In this document: positions 56,343-64,000 of the stretch, piece after piece | How positions within the stretch are numbered: the first letter of the stretch is position 1 | Layout of the letters: every line of letters begins with the position of its first letter | NCBI GenBank assembly: GCA_965205785.1 | Contig: OZ242188.1 | Span: 1,488,001 to 1,552,000 of the forward strand | Length of the DNA: 64,000 nt | Origin: BJGV01 sp965205785 | GTDB lineage: Bacteria; Pseudomonadota; Gammaproteobacteria; Burkholderiales; Nitrosomonadaceae | Direction: 5' to 3' | Notes under the pieces: model-generated | Told to the model about the DNA's origin: nothing | What the model saw: only the letters and a program-made list of their open reading frames with translations | Databases searched by the model: none | Program-made: the position numbers and the translations under genes

Positions 56343-57038
56343 ATGAAGAAAGTGGCTATTCTTCAATCTAACTATATACCTTGGAAAGGATATTTTGACT
56401 TAATCGCTGCCGTAGATGAGTTTATTCTCTATGATGATATGCAATACACGCGGCGAGACTGGCGTAATCGCAATCAGATTAAGACTCCACAGGGGTTGCA
56501 GTGGTTAACGGTTCCGGTGTTAGTGAAGGGAAAGTATCATCAAAAAATTAGGGATACCGAGATTGATGGCTTAGACTGGGGGTTTATTCATTGGAAAACG
56601 TTGGTGCAGAACTATCGACGTGCACCACATTTTGACGAAATTGCAGAATGGCTTCAGCCACTGTATCTCAATGAGTCTTACACACATCTTTCCCAACTAA
56701 ACTACTGTTTTATCAAGATGGTTTGTGATTACCTGAGGATCAATACCATTATCAGAAATTCATGGGACTATATCCTGCTCGATGACAAAACAAAGAGGCT
56801 AGCTGATCTTTGTGTTCAGGCAGACGGTACAGAATACATCTCAGGCCCTTCGGCCAGAAACTATATTGAAGAACATGTATTTGCTGAACTGGGCATCACG
56901 TTGACCTGGTTTCATTATTCTGGATACCAGGAGTATCCACAATTATGGGGTGAGTTTATACATGAGGTTAGCATACTTGATTTGTTGTTTAACTGTGGTA
57001 AAGAAGCGCCGCGTTACTTGAGGTATGCGCGCTCTTAA
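56343..57038 (+). CDS. WbqC family protein
   Basis: 231 residues, full length for the family: VAILQSNYIPWKGYFDLIAA, FILYDDMQYTRRDWRNRNQI, GLQWLTVPVLVKGKYHQKI and EYISGPSARNYIEE. WbqC proteins occur in O-antigen clusters and are linked to aminosugar acylation or related modification, without a firm activity. A truncated, nonsense-mutated copy lies at 51128, so this intact gene and its relic bracket the VTC–DUF4956–CotH module. AAGGAAG precedes the ATG. Confidence 0.9.
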   Translation: MKKVAILQSNYIPWKGYFDLIAAVDEFILYDDMQYTRRDWRNRNQIKTPQGLQWLTVPVLVKGKYHQKIRDTEIDGLDWGFIHWKTLVQNYRRAPHFDEIAEWLQPLYLNESYTHLSQLNYCFIKMVCDYLRINTIIRNSWDYILLDDKTKRLADLCVQADGTEYISGPSARNYIEEHVFAELGITLTWFHYSGYQEYPQLWGEFIHEVSILDLLFNCGKEAPRYLRYARS

Positions 57039-57080
57039 TAAATGCAGTCAATAGAGGTATAAAATAACCGATCTTTTGCT

Positions 57081-57120
57081 AATAATTTACATATCAATTA
57101 TTATTGATATGTAAATTATT
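57081..57120. repeat. Perfect inverted repeat, 18-bp arms
   Basis: AATAATTTACATATCAAT is followed by TATT and then its exact reverse complement. The 40-base element lies between wbqC and the MBL-fold gene. All but four of each arm's bases are A or T. Without a T-run it is not a typical terminator; it could be a transcript-end hairpin, a recombination scar or a protein-binding site. Confidence 0.85.
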
Positions 57121-57264
57121 GGGCTCAGTTCCACATAAGCTTAAAGCGTACGTTTCCATGGATAGCTTAATGCCTGTTTTTAGAAGATAGTGGTTATTTG
57201 CCGTTTCTTTTTCTTTTTTTTGCTGAAACTTGTAGGATAAAGATTTGCGGACTAGATTATAAAG

Positions 57265-58599
57265 ATGAAAATTACGATGATAGGCCATGCTGGAGTTCTG
57301 GTCGAAACAAGTATTGGAGGGATACTAATAGATCCTTGGTTATTAGGATCAGCGTTTAATGATTCATGGGATCTATTAGAACCAAGCCACATTCCAAATG
57401 ATCTCTGGAGTCGCGTTGATTGGGTATGGTTTTCTCACGAACACCCTGACCATTTCCATCCAGCAAGTATCAAAAGTATTCCAGTGCAAAGACGGAATAT
57501 CATTAAAGTGTTATTTCAGAATACGTTTGACAAGAAGGTGCGAAACTGGTTAACCAATCAAGGATTTGTGGTTGATGAAATTAATCATGGTTCTTTTCTG
57601 GAGCTAGGAGCTGGTTGTAGAATTTATTTGGAGACAACCGGGGTCTATGATTCATGGATTATGATTGAAGATGAAGGTGAGCATTTTATCGATCTTAATG
57701 ACTGCTCGATTGGGTCCTACGACTTGGCGAGGATATCTAGAATATTTCCTAAGGTTGACGTATTGATGTCACAATTTAGTTTTGCAGGATGGATCGGCAA
57801 TTCTCAGGATACGGTTATCACCAAAGTGGCAGAGACATATCTGAAGAAACTTTATGAACAAATTGTTACAATCAAACCTGTAAATGTAATTCCTGCTGCT
57901 AGTTTTATTAGATTCAGTCATGTCGATAATTTTTGGATGAATCAACATAAGGCAAAAGTGATACAGGCTGTTGACAGAATTAATTCAGCTGGTGCGCTGC
58001 CAATAGTTCTTGCTCCAGGGGATAATTGGACATTGGGACATGATCACAACAATCAGGGAGCTATACGACATTATATGGAACTTGAGGCCATAACAGATTT
58101 TCACCTTCACAGCTACAACTCGGTTGATATCTCTGAAATACAGGCAAGTGCATCAGCTTTTAGTAAGCGGCTATTGTCAAACAATAACATCATACTACTA
58201 TGGCTTATAAAATCTTTTTTTGGTTTCCTGAGGCCCATCAACTTTTGGGTAAAAGATATTTCTCTAAAAGTAAAAGTTGATCCTTTATCAGGAAGACTGA
58301 CGCCAATTGCCTCTGACTCAGAAAATATATCAATATTAATACACTCATTTGCATTGAATAAACTTCTCGCGCAACCATCTGGTATTGATACTTTAGTTGT
58401 GTCAGGTTTATTTGAAACTACTGATGGGCGCATTGATTCATTGCATAACAGCTTTAATATTAACTCCTTAAATAATGCGGGCATAAGCTTAAGGTTGCGA
58501 ACTCTCTTATCTTGGGAAATGGTTAAATCACTTTTACGTATAGCCAAAACATGGCTTCGCTGGAAAAAACAGAATATTGCCACAGGAAAAGTTAGATGA
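57265..58599 (+). CDS. MBL-fold metallohydrolase
   Basis: 444 residues. The N-terminal metallo-beta-lactamase fold has ITMIGHAGVLVETSIGGILI, DPWLLGSAFNDSWDL, and the metal ligands in WFSHEHPDHFHPASI (HxHxDH). A further histidine-containing segment, FIRFSHVDNFWMN, comes later. The C-terminal ~150 residues (from about 290) are not recognised. It resembles UlaG-like and sugar-modifying MBL proteins of surface-polymer clusters. The substrate cannot be told. Confidence 0.82.
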   Translation: MKITMIGHAGVLVETSIGGILIDPWLLGSAFNDSWDLLEPSHIPNDLWSRVDWVWFSHEHPDHFHPASIKSIPVQRRNIIKVLFQNTFDKKVRNWLTNQGFVVDEINHGSFLELGAGCRIYLETTGVYDSWIMIEDEGEHFIDLNDCSIGSYDLARISRIFPKVDVLMSQFSFAGWIGNSQDTVITKVAETYLKKLYEQIVTIKPVNVIPAASFIRFSHVDNFWMNQHKAKVIQAVDRINSAGALPIVLAPGDNWTLGHDHNNQGAIRHYMELEAITDFHLHSYNSVDISEIQASASAFSKRLLSNNNIILLWLIKSFFGFLRPINFWVKDISLKVKVDPLSGRLTPIASDSENISILIHSFALNKLLAQPSGIDTLVVSGLFETTDGRIDSLHNSFNINSLNNAGISLRLRTLLSWEMVKSLLRIAKTWLRWKKQNIATGKVR

Positions 58600-58631
58600 A
58601 AACTGAATCTGGTTACTGGAGTTAGCTGATA

Positions 58632-59362
<731 letters not shown>

Positions 59363-59431
59363 GTGCTTTTGTTGCTTGTTTTATGCTAAATCTGAAAGCC
59401 GATACATACCTAGTACTAGTATTTGTAGAAT

Positions 59432-59543
59432 TCACACTGCTGTAGCGTGCCTTAAGTAAACATCAGTATTTCTATCACCAAACTCCTGTTCCTTAAATAT
59501 TCCAATAATCTTCTCTTCTAAGAACCGTGATCGTCTAATTGTT
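59432..59543 (-). mobile_element. IS3-family transposase OrfA fragment
   Basis: On the minus strand an open stretch reads RRSRFLEEKIIGIFKEQEFG followed by DRNTDVYLRHATAV and a stop. It closely follows the N-terminus of IS3-family OrfA proteins (pattern SRFTEEQIIGILKEQEAG...TADVCRKHGIS). Only about 37 codons remain, without a start codon, so this is a relic. It lies between the frameshifted methyltransferase and the minus-strand methyltransferase. No terminal inverted repeats were found. Confidence 0.7.
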
Positions 59544-59604
59544 CACTAGCTTCGTTGTGATGTACTCTATCAAATATGTGGAGTTATAGGGGACTAGGGC
59601 ACTA

Positions 59605-60630
59605 CTATTTCTTGAAAAGCATCCACATAGCACTGGCTTTTCCCGACTTAAGGAGAAGGCAGCGCTCTAAAACCGAAAAAAATCCGAGAATTAGAAATGC
59701 ATACATACCACCGTAAAATATTTGAATTGGTGGAAACAAATAGTCGGCAATTTTCTTTCCAACAAGCTTCATCGTGATAGCGTGGGCTGTCCAACTCCAA
59801 AATGGAGGAGCACAATATGGTTTACATTCAATTTTTGAAAGACCAAACTTTCCTCCGAGTGTACACAGATTGTTGCTGTCGAATAAATACCAGTGCCTAG
59901 GTGCGTGATAACCGCCCCAAAGCCCTCCTTTAAACCACTGGAACTCAAGGCAATCTGTAGCCGGTGTTTCAATCAAAACGTATCCATCATCTTTGACTAC
60001 TTCTGAGCATTTTCGTAGGAATATAGCTGGGTTTTCGACATGTTCAATTACGTGAATTGAAATAACAAGATCAAAATAATTTTTTGGTAGATTAGCATCC
60101 TCAAACTTTTCACAATAGGCAGTATGCCCTCGTTGTTGAGCCTTTTCCTGGGCTAGTCTACTTGGCTCTACTCCATATGTCTCTGCACAGGGAAATAATT
60201 CTAAAAGCATATCAAGTTGGTTCCCAACACCACAGCCCACGTCCAGAATTTTTATTGTTTCACCTCGTTTTTCAACAAGTGGTGCTAATTTCATTCGTAA
60301 TGATGAGACACTTTTTCGATAAAAATAGTCGAGCAGGAAATTATTTTTTATTCTGCCACCATTTCCCTGATCAATCATCACAAAATGATTTGCATAATAA
60401 TCCTTGGGATATATTATTCCAAGATCATCATTCGTTGGTCTTGGATAGAGCATTACTAATCCACAACTTTTGCAGCGGTGTACTGGAAAAAGGTAATTGG
60501 TCGTATTTTCGTATTCATATTCATTGACTGTGCCTATACGTTCGCCAGGTAGTGGATCTGAACAAACAATACAAGTATCATCGTAATGTAATGACAATCC
60601 GTCAGATGTTTTTTTTGCTCTTTGGTCCAT
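59605..60630 (-). CDS. Class I SAM-dependent methyltransferase with zinc-ribbon N-terminus
   Basis: 341 residues. The N-terminal ~60 residues carry two cysteine pairs (CIVCSDPL, CKSCGLVMLYPRP). The SAM-binding domain follows: IKILDVGCGVGNQLDMLLEL, NYFDLVISIHVIEHVENPAI, GYVLIETPATDCLEF and GGYHAPRHWYLFDSNNL. One or two membrane-associated hydrophobic segments lie near the C-terminus (about 280-325). Such enzymes are common in surface-polymer clusters. It ends an antiparallel pair with the desaturase, 2 bp apart. Confidence 0.85.
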   Translation of the reverse strand: MDQRAKKTSDGLSLHYDDTCIVCSDPLPGERIGTVNEYEYENTTNYLFPVHRCKSCGLVMLYPRPTNDDLGIIYPKDYYANHFVMIDQGNGGRIKNNFLLDYFYRKSVSSLRMKLAPLVEKRGETIKILDVGCGVGNQLDMLLELFPCAETYGVEPSRLAQEKAQQRGHTAYCEKFEDANLPKNYFDLVISIHVIEHVENPAIFLRKCSEVVKDDGYVLIETPATDCLEFQWFKGGLWGGYHAPRHWYLFDSNNLCTLGGKFGLSKIECKPYCAPPFWSWTAHAITMKLVGKKIADYLFPPIQIFYGGMYAFLILGFFSVLERCLLLKSGKASAMWMLFKK

Positions 60631-60632
60631 GT

Positions 60633-61562
60633 CTATATTTTCTCTAATGAAGTGCAGCCTCTAATAAAATATTTCCAAAAAACAGGTAGATAGCCGCTTC
60701 GTCTTAATTCAACCGCTTGCAACTCTGATGAAAAATTCTTTGCCAACTGAGCTAACTTAAAATGTGGAATTGTAGGATTTGCATGATGAATTGCATGGAG
60801 ATTGAAAGACATTGGTGCGAAGAAAAAGCGTTCGACCAGGTTGGGATATATCATCACTTGTTCGGGAGATTTTTCGGGCTGATCACCATTATAATGCTCA
60901 ACCCATGTTCTGATATTCGCGAGCAACGGGCTAATAAAAATTAAGCCAATGTAATACAATACAGCCCATTCAGAGAAATTATAAAATAGAGAAACCACGA
61001 GAAGAAGTTGAACAAAAATCATTTTCATGATTTCTCCAATTACATGGTCAGATTTCAAAGTCTCATCCCTTCGGCCTGGAGTGCTAATCTCCTTCATTGA
61101 CCAGCCTAATTTGCTAAGAACCTTTTTGATTAGCCCGAAATAAGGAAAGATCAATTTTATAAAAGTTTTATAATCCTGAATATGACTGACTCTTTCAGGA
61201 TCATCCTTGGTTGCAGTTTTCGAATGGTGCATGATGTGTCGTTTTCTGGCACTGTGATATGTAGATAGTGAAGGAAAACTAGCCAAGTAGGTAGCTGCAA
61301 TTTCATTTAACTTTCGGTTCGAGAAGAGTCTTCCGTGAAAGGCTTCATGATAAATTGTAAAAAAACGATGTTGTACTGCACCCAAAAGGATTGCAATTAA
61401 GATGGCCAGCGACAAACTCTCACTCAGTTTAGCAAGGTATAGCAAGCAAATGATCAGGCCCCAAGTGAGCGTAATATGATATATTGAAATCAAACCTTGT
61501 ATCATAGGATTAGCATCCGCTAACTTTGGCTGTGAGAAAATAGCTAAGGCCTCATTTCTCAT
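60633..61562 (-). CDS. Fatty acid desaturase family protein
   Basis: 309 residues with four to five membrane spans and the three histidine boxes of membrane di-iron desaturases/hydroxylases: FFTIYHEAFHGRLF, RKRHIMHHSKTA and FNLHAIHHANPTIPHFK. It oxidises an acyl chain or similar lipid in the membrane. The neighbouring methyltransferase is 2 bp downstream. With the ACP/SDR/adenylation genes on the other strand, a lipid-modifying role is plausible. Substrate unknown. Confidence 0.87.
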   Translation of the reverse strand: MRNEALAIFSQPKLADANPMIQGLISIYHITLTWGLIICLLYLAKLSESLSLAILIAILLGAVQHRFFTIYHEAFHGRLFSNRKLNEIAATYLASFPSLSTYHSARKRHIMHHSKTATKDDPERVSHIQDYKTFIKLIFPYFGLIKKVLSKLGWSMKEISTPGRRDETLKSDHVIGEIMKMIFVQLLLVVSLFYNFSEWAVLYYIGLIFISPLLANIRTWVEHYNGDQPEKSPEQVMIYPNLVERFFFAPMSFNLHAIHHANPTIPHFKLAQLAKNFSSELQAVELRRSGYLPVFWKYFIRGCTSLEKI

Positions 61563-61831
61563 TTCCTATTTCTTATAGCTGCCGTATTTGAGAGCGCTAT
61601 GAACCTATGTGTTCCTATCATCATTTAATTATAGACCGAAAACACTGCCAAGGGTAAATTCGTAAGTTATAATCTGCTCTGATATATAAGCGTAATTCTG
61701 AGGGTATTTTATACTCGGAGTATTTAACATTGACTTACTTTCAAACACTGGTAAATTTGCAGTAGGGCATATGATTTACAATATTTAATGCTAGATAGCT
61801 AACCAAATAATAATTTTCTGAGAATATATTT

Positions 61832-62041
61832 ATGGATGCTTCCAGTCTTATATCTGAAATTTCAAATCAGACTCTTAATTTAACACCTGATACGAGACTT
61901 GATTCAATTCAAGGACTTGATTCATTAGGAATTGTTAATTTAGTTATTAGGCTTGAAGCATTAATTGGTAGGCAGCTCTTAGAGCATGAGATGGGAGAGC
62001 TAACAACTGTAAAAAGCGTTGATGAACTACTAAAAAAATAG
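61832..62041 (+). CDS. Acyl/peptidyl carrier protein
   Basis: 69 residues, a stand-alone phosphopantetheine carrier. The attachment serine lies in IQGLDSLGIVNLVIRLEALI (DSLG motif), and the fourth helix ends TVKSVDELLKK. It is followed after 3 bp by the SDR gene and then the adenylation gene, so these three probably work together, with the carrier holding the activated substrate. It is too short to be the housekeeping AcpP and has divergent helix II residues. Confidence 0.87.
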   Translation: MDASSLISEISNQTLNLTPDTRLDSIQGLDSLGIVNLVIRLEALIGRQLLEHEMGELTTVKSVDELLKK

Positions 62042-62044
62042 AGT

Positions 62045-62782
62045 ATGTCTACAAATCATAAAAACTGGGTCATTGTGACAGGAGGTAGCGGGGCTATTGG
62101 CAGCGGGTTAGTAGCACATTTTGCGGCTCTCCACAGACCAGTTTTGTCGCTTGATCAGAAGTCATATGATGGCATTAACGCAGAAAATGTTACAGATAGA
62201 ACTGTAGATCTCACAGTGGCAAATGAAATTGATAAAGTTCTTAATGAGTGTATCACTCAAACAGATAAAATTGGACTACTGATCAATGCTGTTGGTCAAA
62301 TATGGAATGAACCAACGATATCTTTAAAGGGTGCAGCTATACGTCCCCACAATCCTGAAAGCTGGCGAAAGACAATTGAGTTAAATCTTACTGCTCCTTT
62401 CTTTGTTGCTTCTCGTGTTGCAGCACAAATGGTTCGGAAAGGAGGTGGAGTAATTATAAATATTAGCTCAATCAGTAGCCAAGGTAATGTCGGGCAACCA
62501 GCCTACAGTGCTGCTAAGGCTGGAGTTGAAGGATTGACACGTTCTATGGCTGTTGAACTGGGCCCTCTTGGAATCAAAGTGAATGCTATTGCTCCCGGAT
62601 TCATTGATGTGCCATCAACACATGTTGCACTCTCTGAGGAACAGCTATCAGGAATTACAGCTTCTACACCCGTTCGTAAGTTAGGTAATCTATCTGATAT
62701 CTTAAAGGCAGTTGAGTTTCTTGTAGAATCGCCCTTTATAACAGGAACTGTTATTGATGTTAATGGAGGGTTTAGGCTTTGA
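62045..62782 (+). CDS. SDR family oxidoreductase (FabG-like)
   Basis: 245 residues. The cofactor loop is VTGGSGAIGSGLVAHFAA, the catalytic serine is in IINISSISSQGNVGQPAYSA, YxxxK in AYSAAKAGVEGLTRSMAVEL, and NAIAPGFIDVP follows. It reduces or oxidises a keto/hydroxyl group, probably on a carrier-bound acyl chain given the ACP gene just upstream. The TGA overlaps the TTG of the next gene. Confidence 0.92.
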   Translation: MSTNHKNWVIVTGGSGAIGSGLVAHFAALHRPVLSLDQKSYDGINAENVTDRTVDLTVANEIDKVLNECITQTDKIGLLINAVGQIWNEPTISLKGAAIRPHNPESWRKTIELNLTAPFFVASRVAAQMVRKGGGVIINISSISSQGNVGQPAYSAAKAGVEGLTRSMAVELGPLGIKVNAIAPGFIDVPSTHVALSEEQLSGITASTPVRKLGNLSDILKAVEFLVESPFITGTVIDVNGGFRL

Positions 62783-64000
62783 GTAGTGCTCATGAAGCTG
62801 TAAGTTTATGGGATGCCTTTGAGCAAGTTGTTGCACAGAGGAAAGATTCGATTGCTCTGATATTGGGGAATGATGCAATATCATTTTCAGAACTTCATCA
62901 ATCAGTACTTTGTTGTGCTGGATGGTTGGACAGACAGGGGATTAAAAAATATAGTGTTGTAGTATTACAGTTACCAAAGCGACGGGAAACTTACGTACTT
63001 TGGCTTTCATGCCTTCGTCAAGGAGCAATTTATGTGTTTCTTGATCCACAAAACCCTATTGAGCGTACTCAGCATACTCTTGAGCGTATTAGACCAGATC
63101 TTTTGGTTACTATGGGAGAGGAACAGAATCCCTTTGGTGTAACAAAACATATGGGAGAAATAAAGGATTCTTTCTGGTACTCGGAACAAGTCAAATCATT
63201 AAGCATACCAGATGCGGAGCAGACACATGGTCTTTCTCCAGCCTACATCATGTTCACATCTGGTTCAACTGGTGAACCTAAAGGCGCTGTTATTACCCAT
63301 CAAGGAGTACTAAGCCTTATGAGATGGGCGCGTAATTTGATTTCACAGCCATATCAACAGCGGTTTTCGAACCTCAATCCACTTCATTTTGATAATTCAG
63401 TTTTTGATCTTTATGGGGGATTATTAAATGGTGCCACCTTAGTAGTTGTTGAAACAGGACAGTTACATAATCCTTCGGCGTGGGTAAGACAGCTACGTGA
63501 TAATGAAGTGACTGTTATTTTTGCCGTACCAACATTATTTTTAACGCTTGATCGCTTACGTTTACTTACTCCAAATTCTTTACCAGAAGCACAGACTTTT
63601 ATCTTCGGTGGAGAGGGATTTCCTATTAGTGAATTAAAGCGTTTTTACAGTACATTTAGCCATAAGGCTCGTCTTGTTAATGTTTATGGGCCAACTGAAA
63701 CTAGTTGTATTTGTTCCAGCTTAGAGGTTAATTCAGCAGAGTTAGAAGCTGCTGGCAGTGGGTTTGTCTCACTTGGTCGAATGCATCATGATTTTGAATA
63801 TAAGATACTAGATGAGAATGATCAGCCTTGTCAGCCAGGTAAGCAAGGAGAATTGTTGATCGGGGGTGCTAACGTTGGTCTTGGATATTATGCTAATCCG
63901 AAAGAAACAAATCGATGTTTTGTCCAAGAACCGCATCAATTAAACTACCGTTCAATTTGGTATCGCTCGGGTGACATTGTACGTGAAGATTCTTCCGGGC
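62779..64000 (+). CDS. AMP-binding adenylation enzyme (partial, runs off right edge)
   Basis: The frame is open from the TTG at 62779 (TTGA overlap with the SDR stop, GGAGG nine bases before) to the window end, about 407 codons without a stop. Core motifs are in order: A3 FTSGSTGEPKGAVITH, A4 LHFDNSVFDLYGGLLNGATL, A5 VNVYGPTETSC, then LLIGGANVGLGYYANPKET, A7 IWYRSGDIVRED. The aspartate in A4 (FDNS) is the residue that holds the amino group of amino-acid substrates, and the FDLYGGL run recalls D-alanine ligase DltA. So an amino-acid activator loading the carrier protein is likely. The C-terminal part is outside the window. Confidence 0.9.
   Translation, partial: MSSAHEAVSLWDAFEQVVAQRKDSIALILGNDAISFSELHQSVLCCAGWLDRQGIKKYSVVVLQLPKRRETYVLWLSCLRQGAIYVFLDPQNPIERTQHTLERIRPDLLVTMGEEQNPFGVTKHMGEIKDSFWYSEQVKSLSIPDAEQTHGLSPAYIMFTSGSTGEPKGAVITHQGVLSLMRWARNLISQPYQQRFSNLNPLHFDNSVFDLYGGLLNGATLVVVETGQLHNPSAWVRQLRDNEVTVIFAVPTLFLTLDRLRLLTPNSLPEAQTFIFGGEGFPISELKRFYSTFSHKARLVNVYGPTETSCICSSLEVNSAELEAAGSGFVSLGRMHHDFEYKILDENDQPCQPGKQGELLIGGANVGLGYYANPKETNRCFVQEPHQLNYRSIWYRSGDIVREDSSG

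Overview
The window reads as chromosome of an AT-rich ammonia-oxidising betaproteobacterium of the Nitrosomonas type. The decisive evidence is the contiguous hydroxylamine-oxidation cluster hao–haoB–cycA–cycB (36.9-41.1 kb): an octahaem hydroxylamine oxidoreductase with the P460-crosslinking tyrosine at precursor residue 491, HaoB, tetrahaem cytochrome c554 and tetrahaem cytochrome cM552. The housekeeping gene order also fits betaproteobacteria: FmdB–DUF502–aspS–nudB, and hisC-B-H-A-F-I-E–HIT–tatABC–HtrA. Species cannot be fixed from the sequence; the base composition looks lower in G+C than N. europaea. | Layout. 0-3.7 kb: the 3' part of a FlaA1/CapD-type nucleotide-sugar dehydratase, an MsbA-like ABC exporter whose ATPase motifs are eroded, a ZapB-like gene, zapA, 6S RNA and a terminator. 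3.7-16.9 kb: housekeeping genes (EVE, TauE/SafE, purC, purE, purK, HAD phosphatase, Sua5, cardiolipin synthase, EEP nuclease, nadA, nudB, aspS, DUF502, FmdB, arfB) and a gene relic between purC and purE. 17-21.6 kb: an iron island (hemP, bfd, bfr, DUF2325, TonB-dependent siderophore receptor) with Fur-box-like sites. 21.6-36.6 kb: guaA/guaB, a frameshifted DUF4124 gene, rnfH/ratA, smpB, haem A synthase, histidine genes, Tat translocase, HtrA protease, Nif3. 36.6-41.1 kb: hydroxylamine oxidation, ending in a cM552 gene with a 20-glutamate tail encoded by a 9-bp tandem repeat. 41.8-64 kb: a large AT-rich accessory surface-polymer region with glycosyltransferases, nucleotide-sugar enzymes, many methyltransferases, a flippase, a CotH kinase–VTC–DUF4956 module bracketed by a broken and an intact wbqC copy, an MBL-fold protein, a desaturase, and an ACP–SDR–adenylation-enzyme set running off the right edge. 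| How the parts work together. HAO feeds electrons through c554 and cM552 to the quinone pool; haem A synthase, iron storage and siderophore uptake support a cytochrome-heavy metabolism, and TatABC exports folded proteins. The accessory region probably builds and decorates an exported polysaccharide or glycolipid. It carries signs of turnover: a broken wbqC duplicate, a frameshifted methyltransferase, an IS3-type transposase relic, a 7-bp tandem repeat spanning a stop codon, and a perfect 18-bp-arm inverted repeat. Three of the four disrupted or fused frames in the window coincide with runs of eight A/T, which may be slippage sites or base-calling errors.
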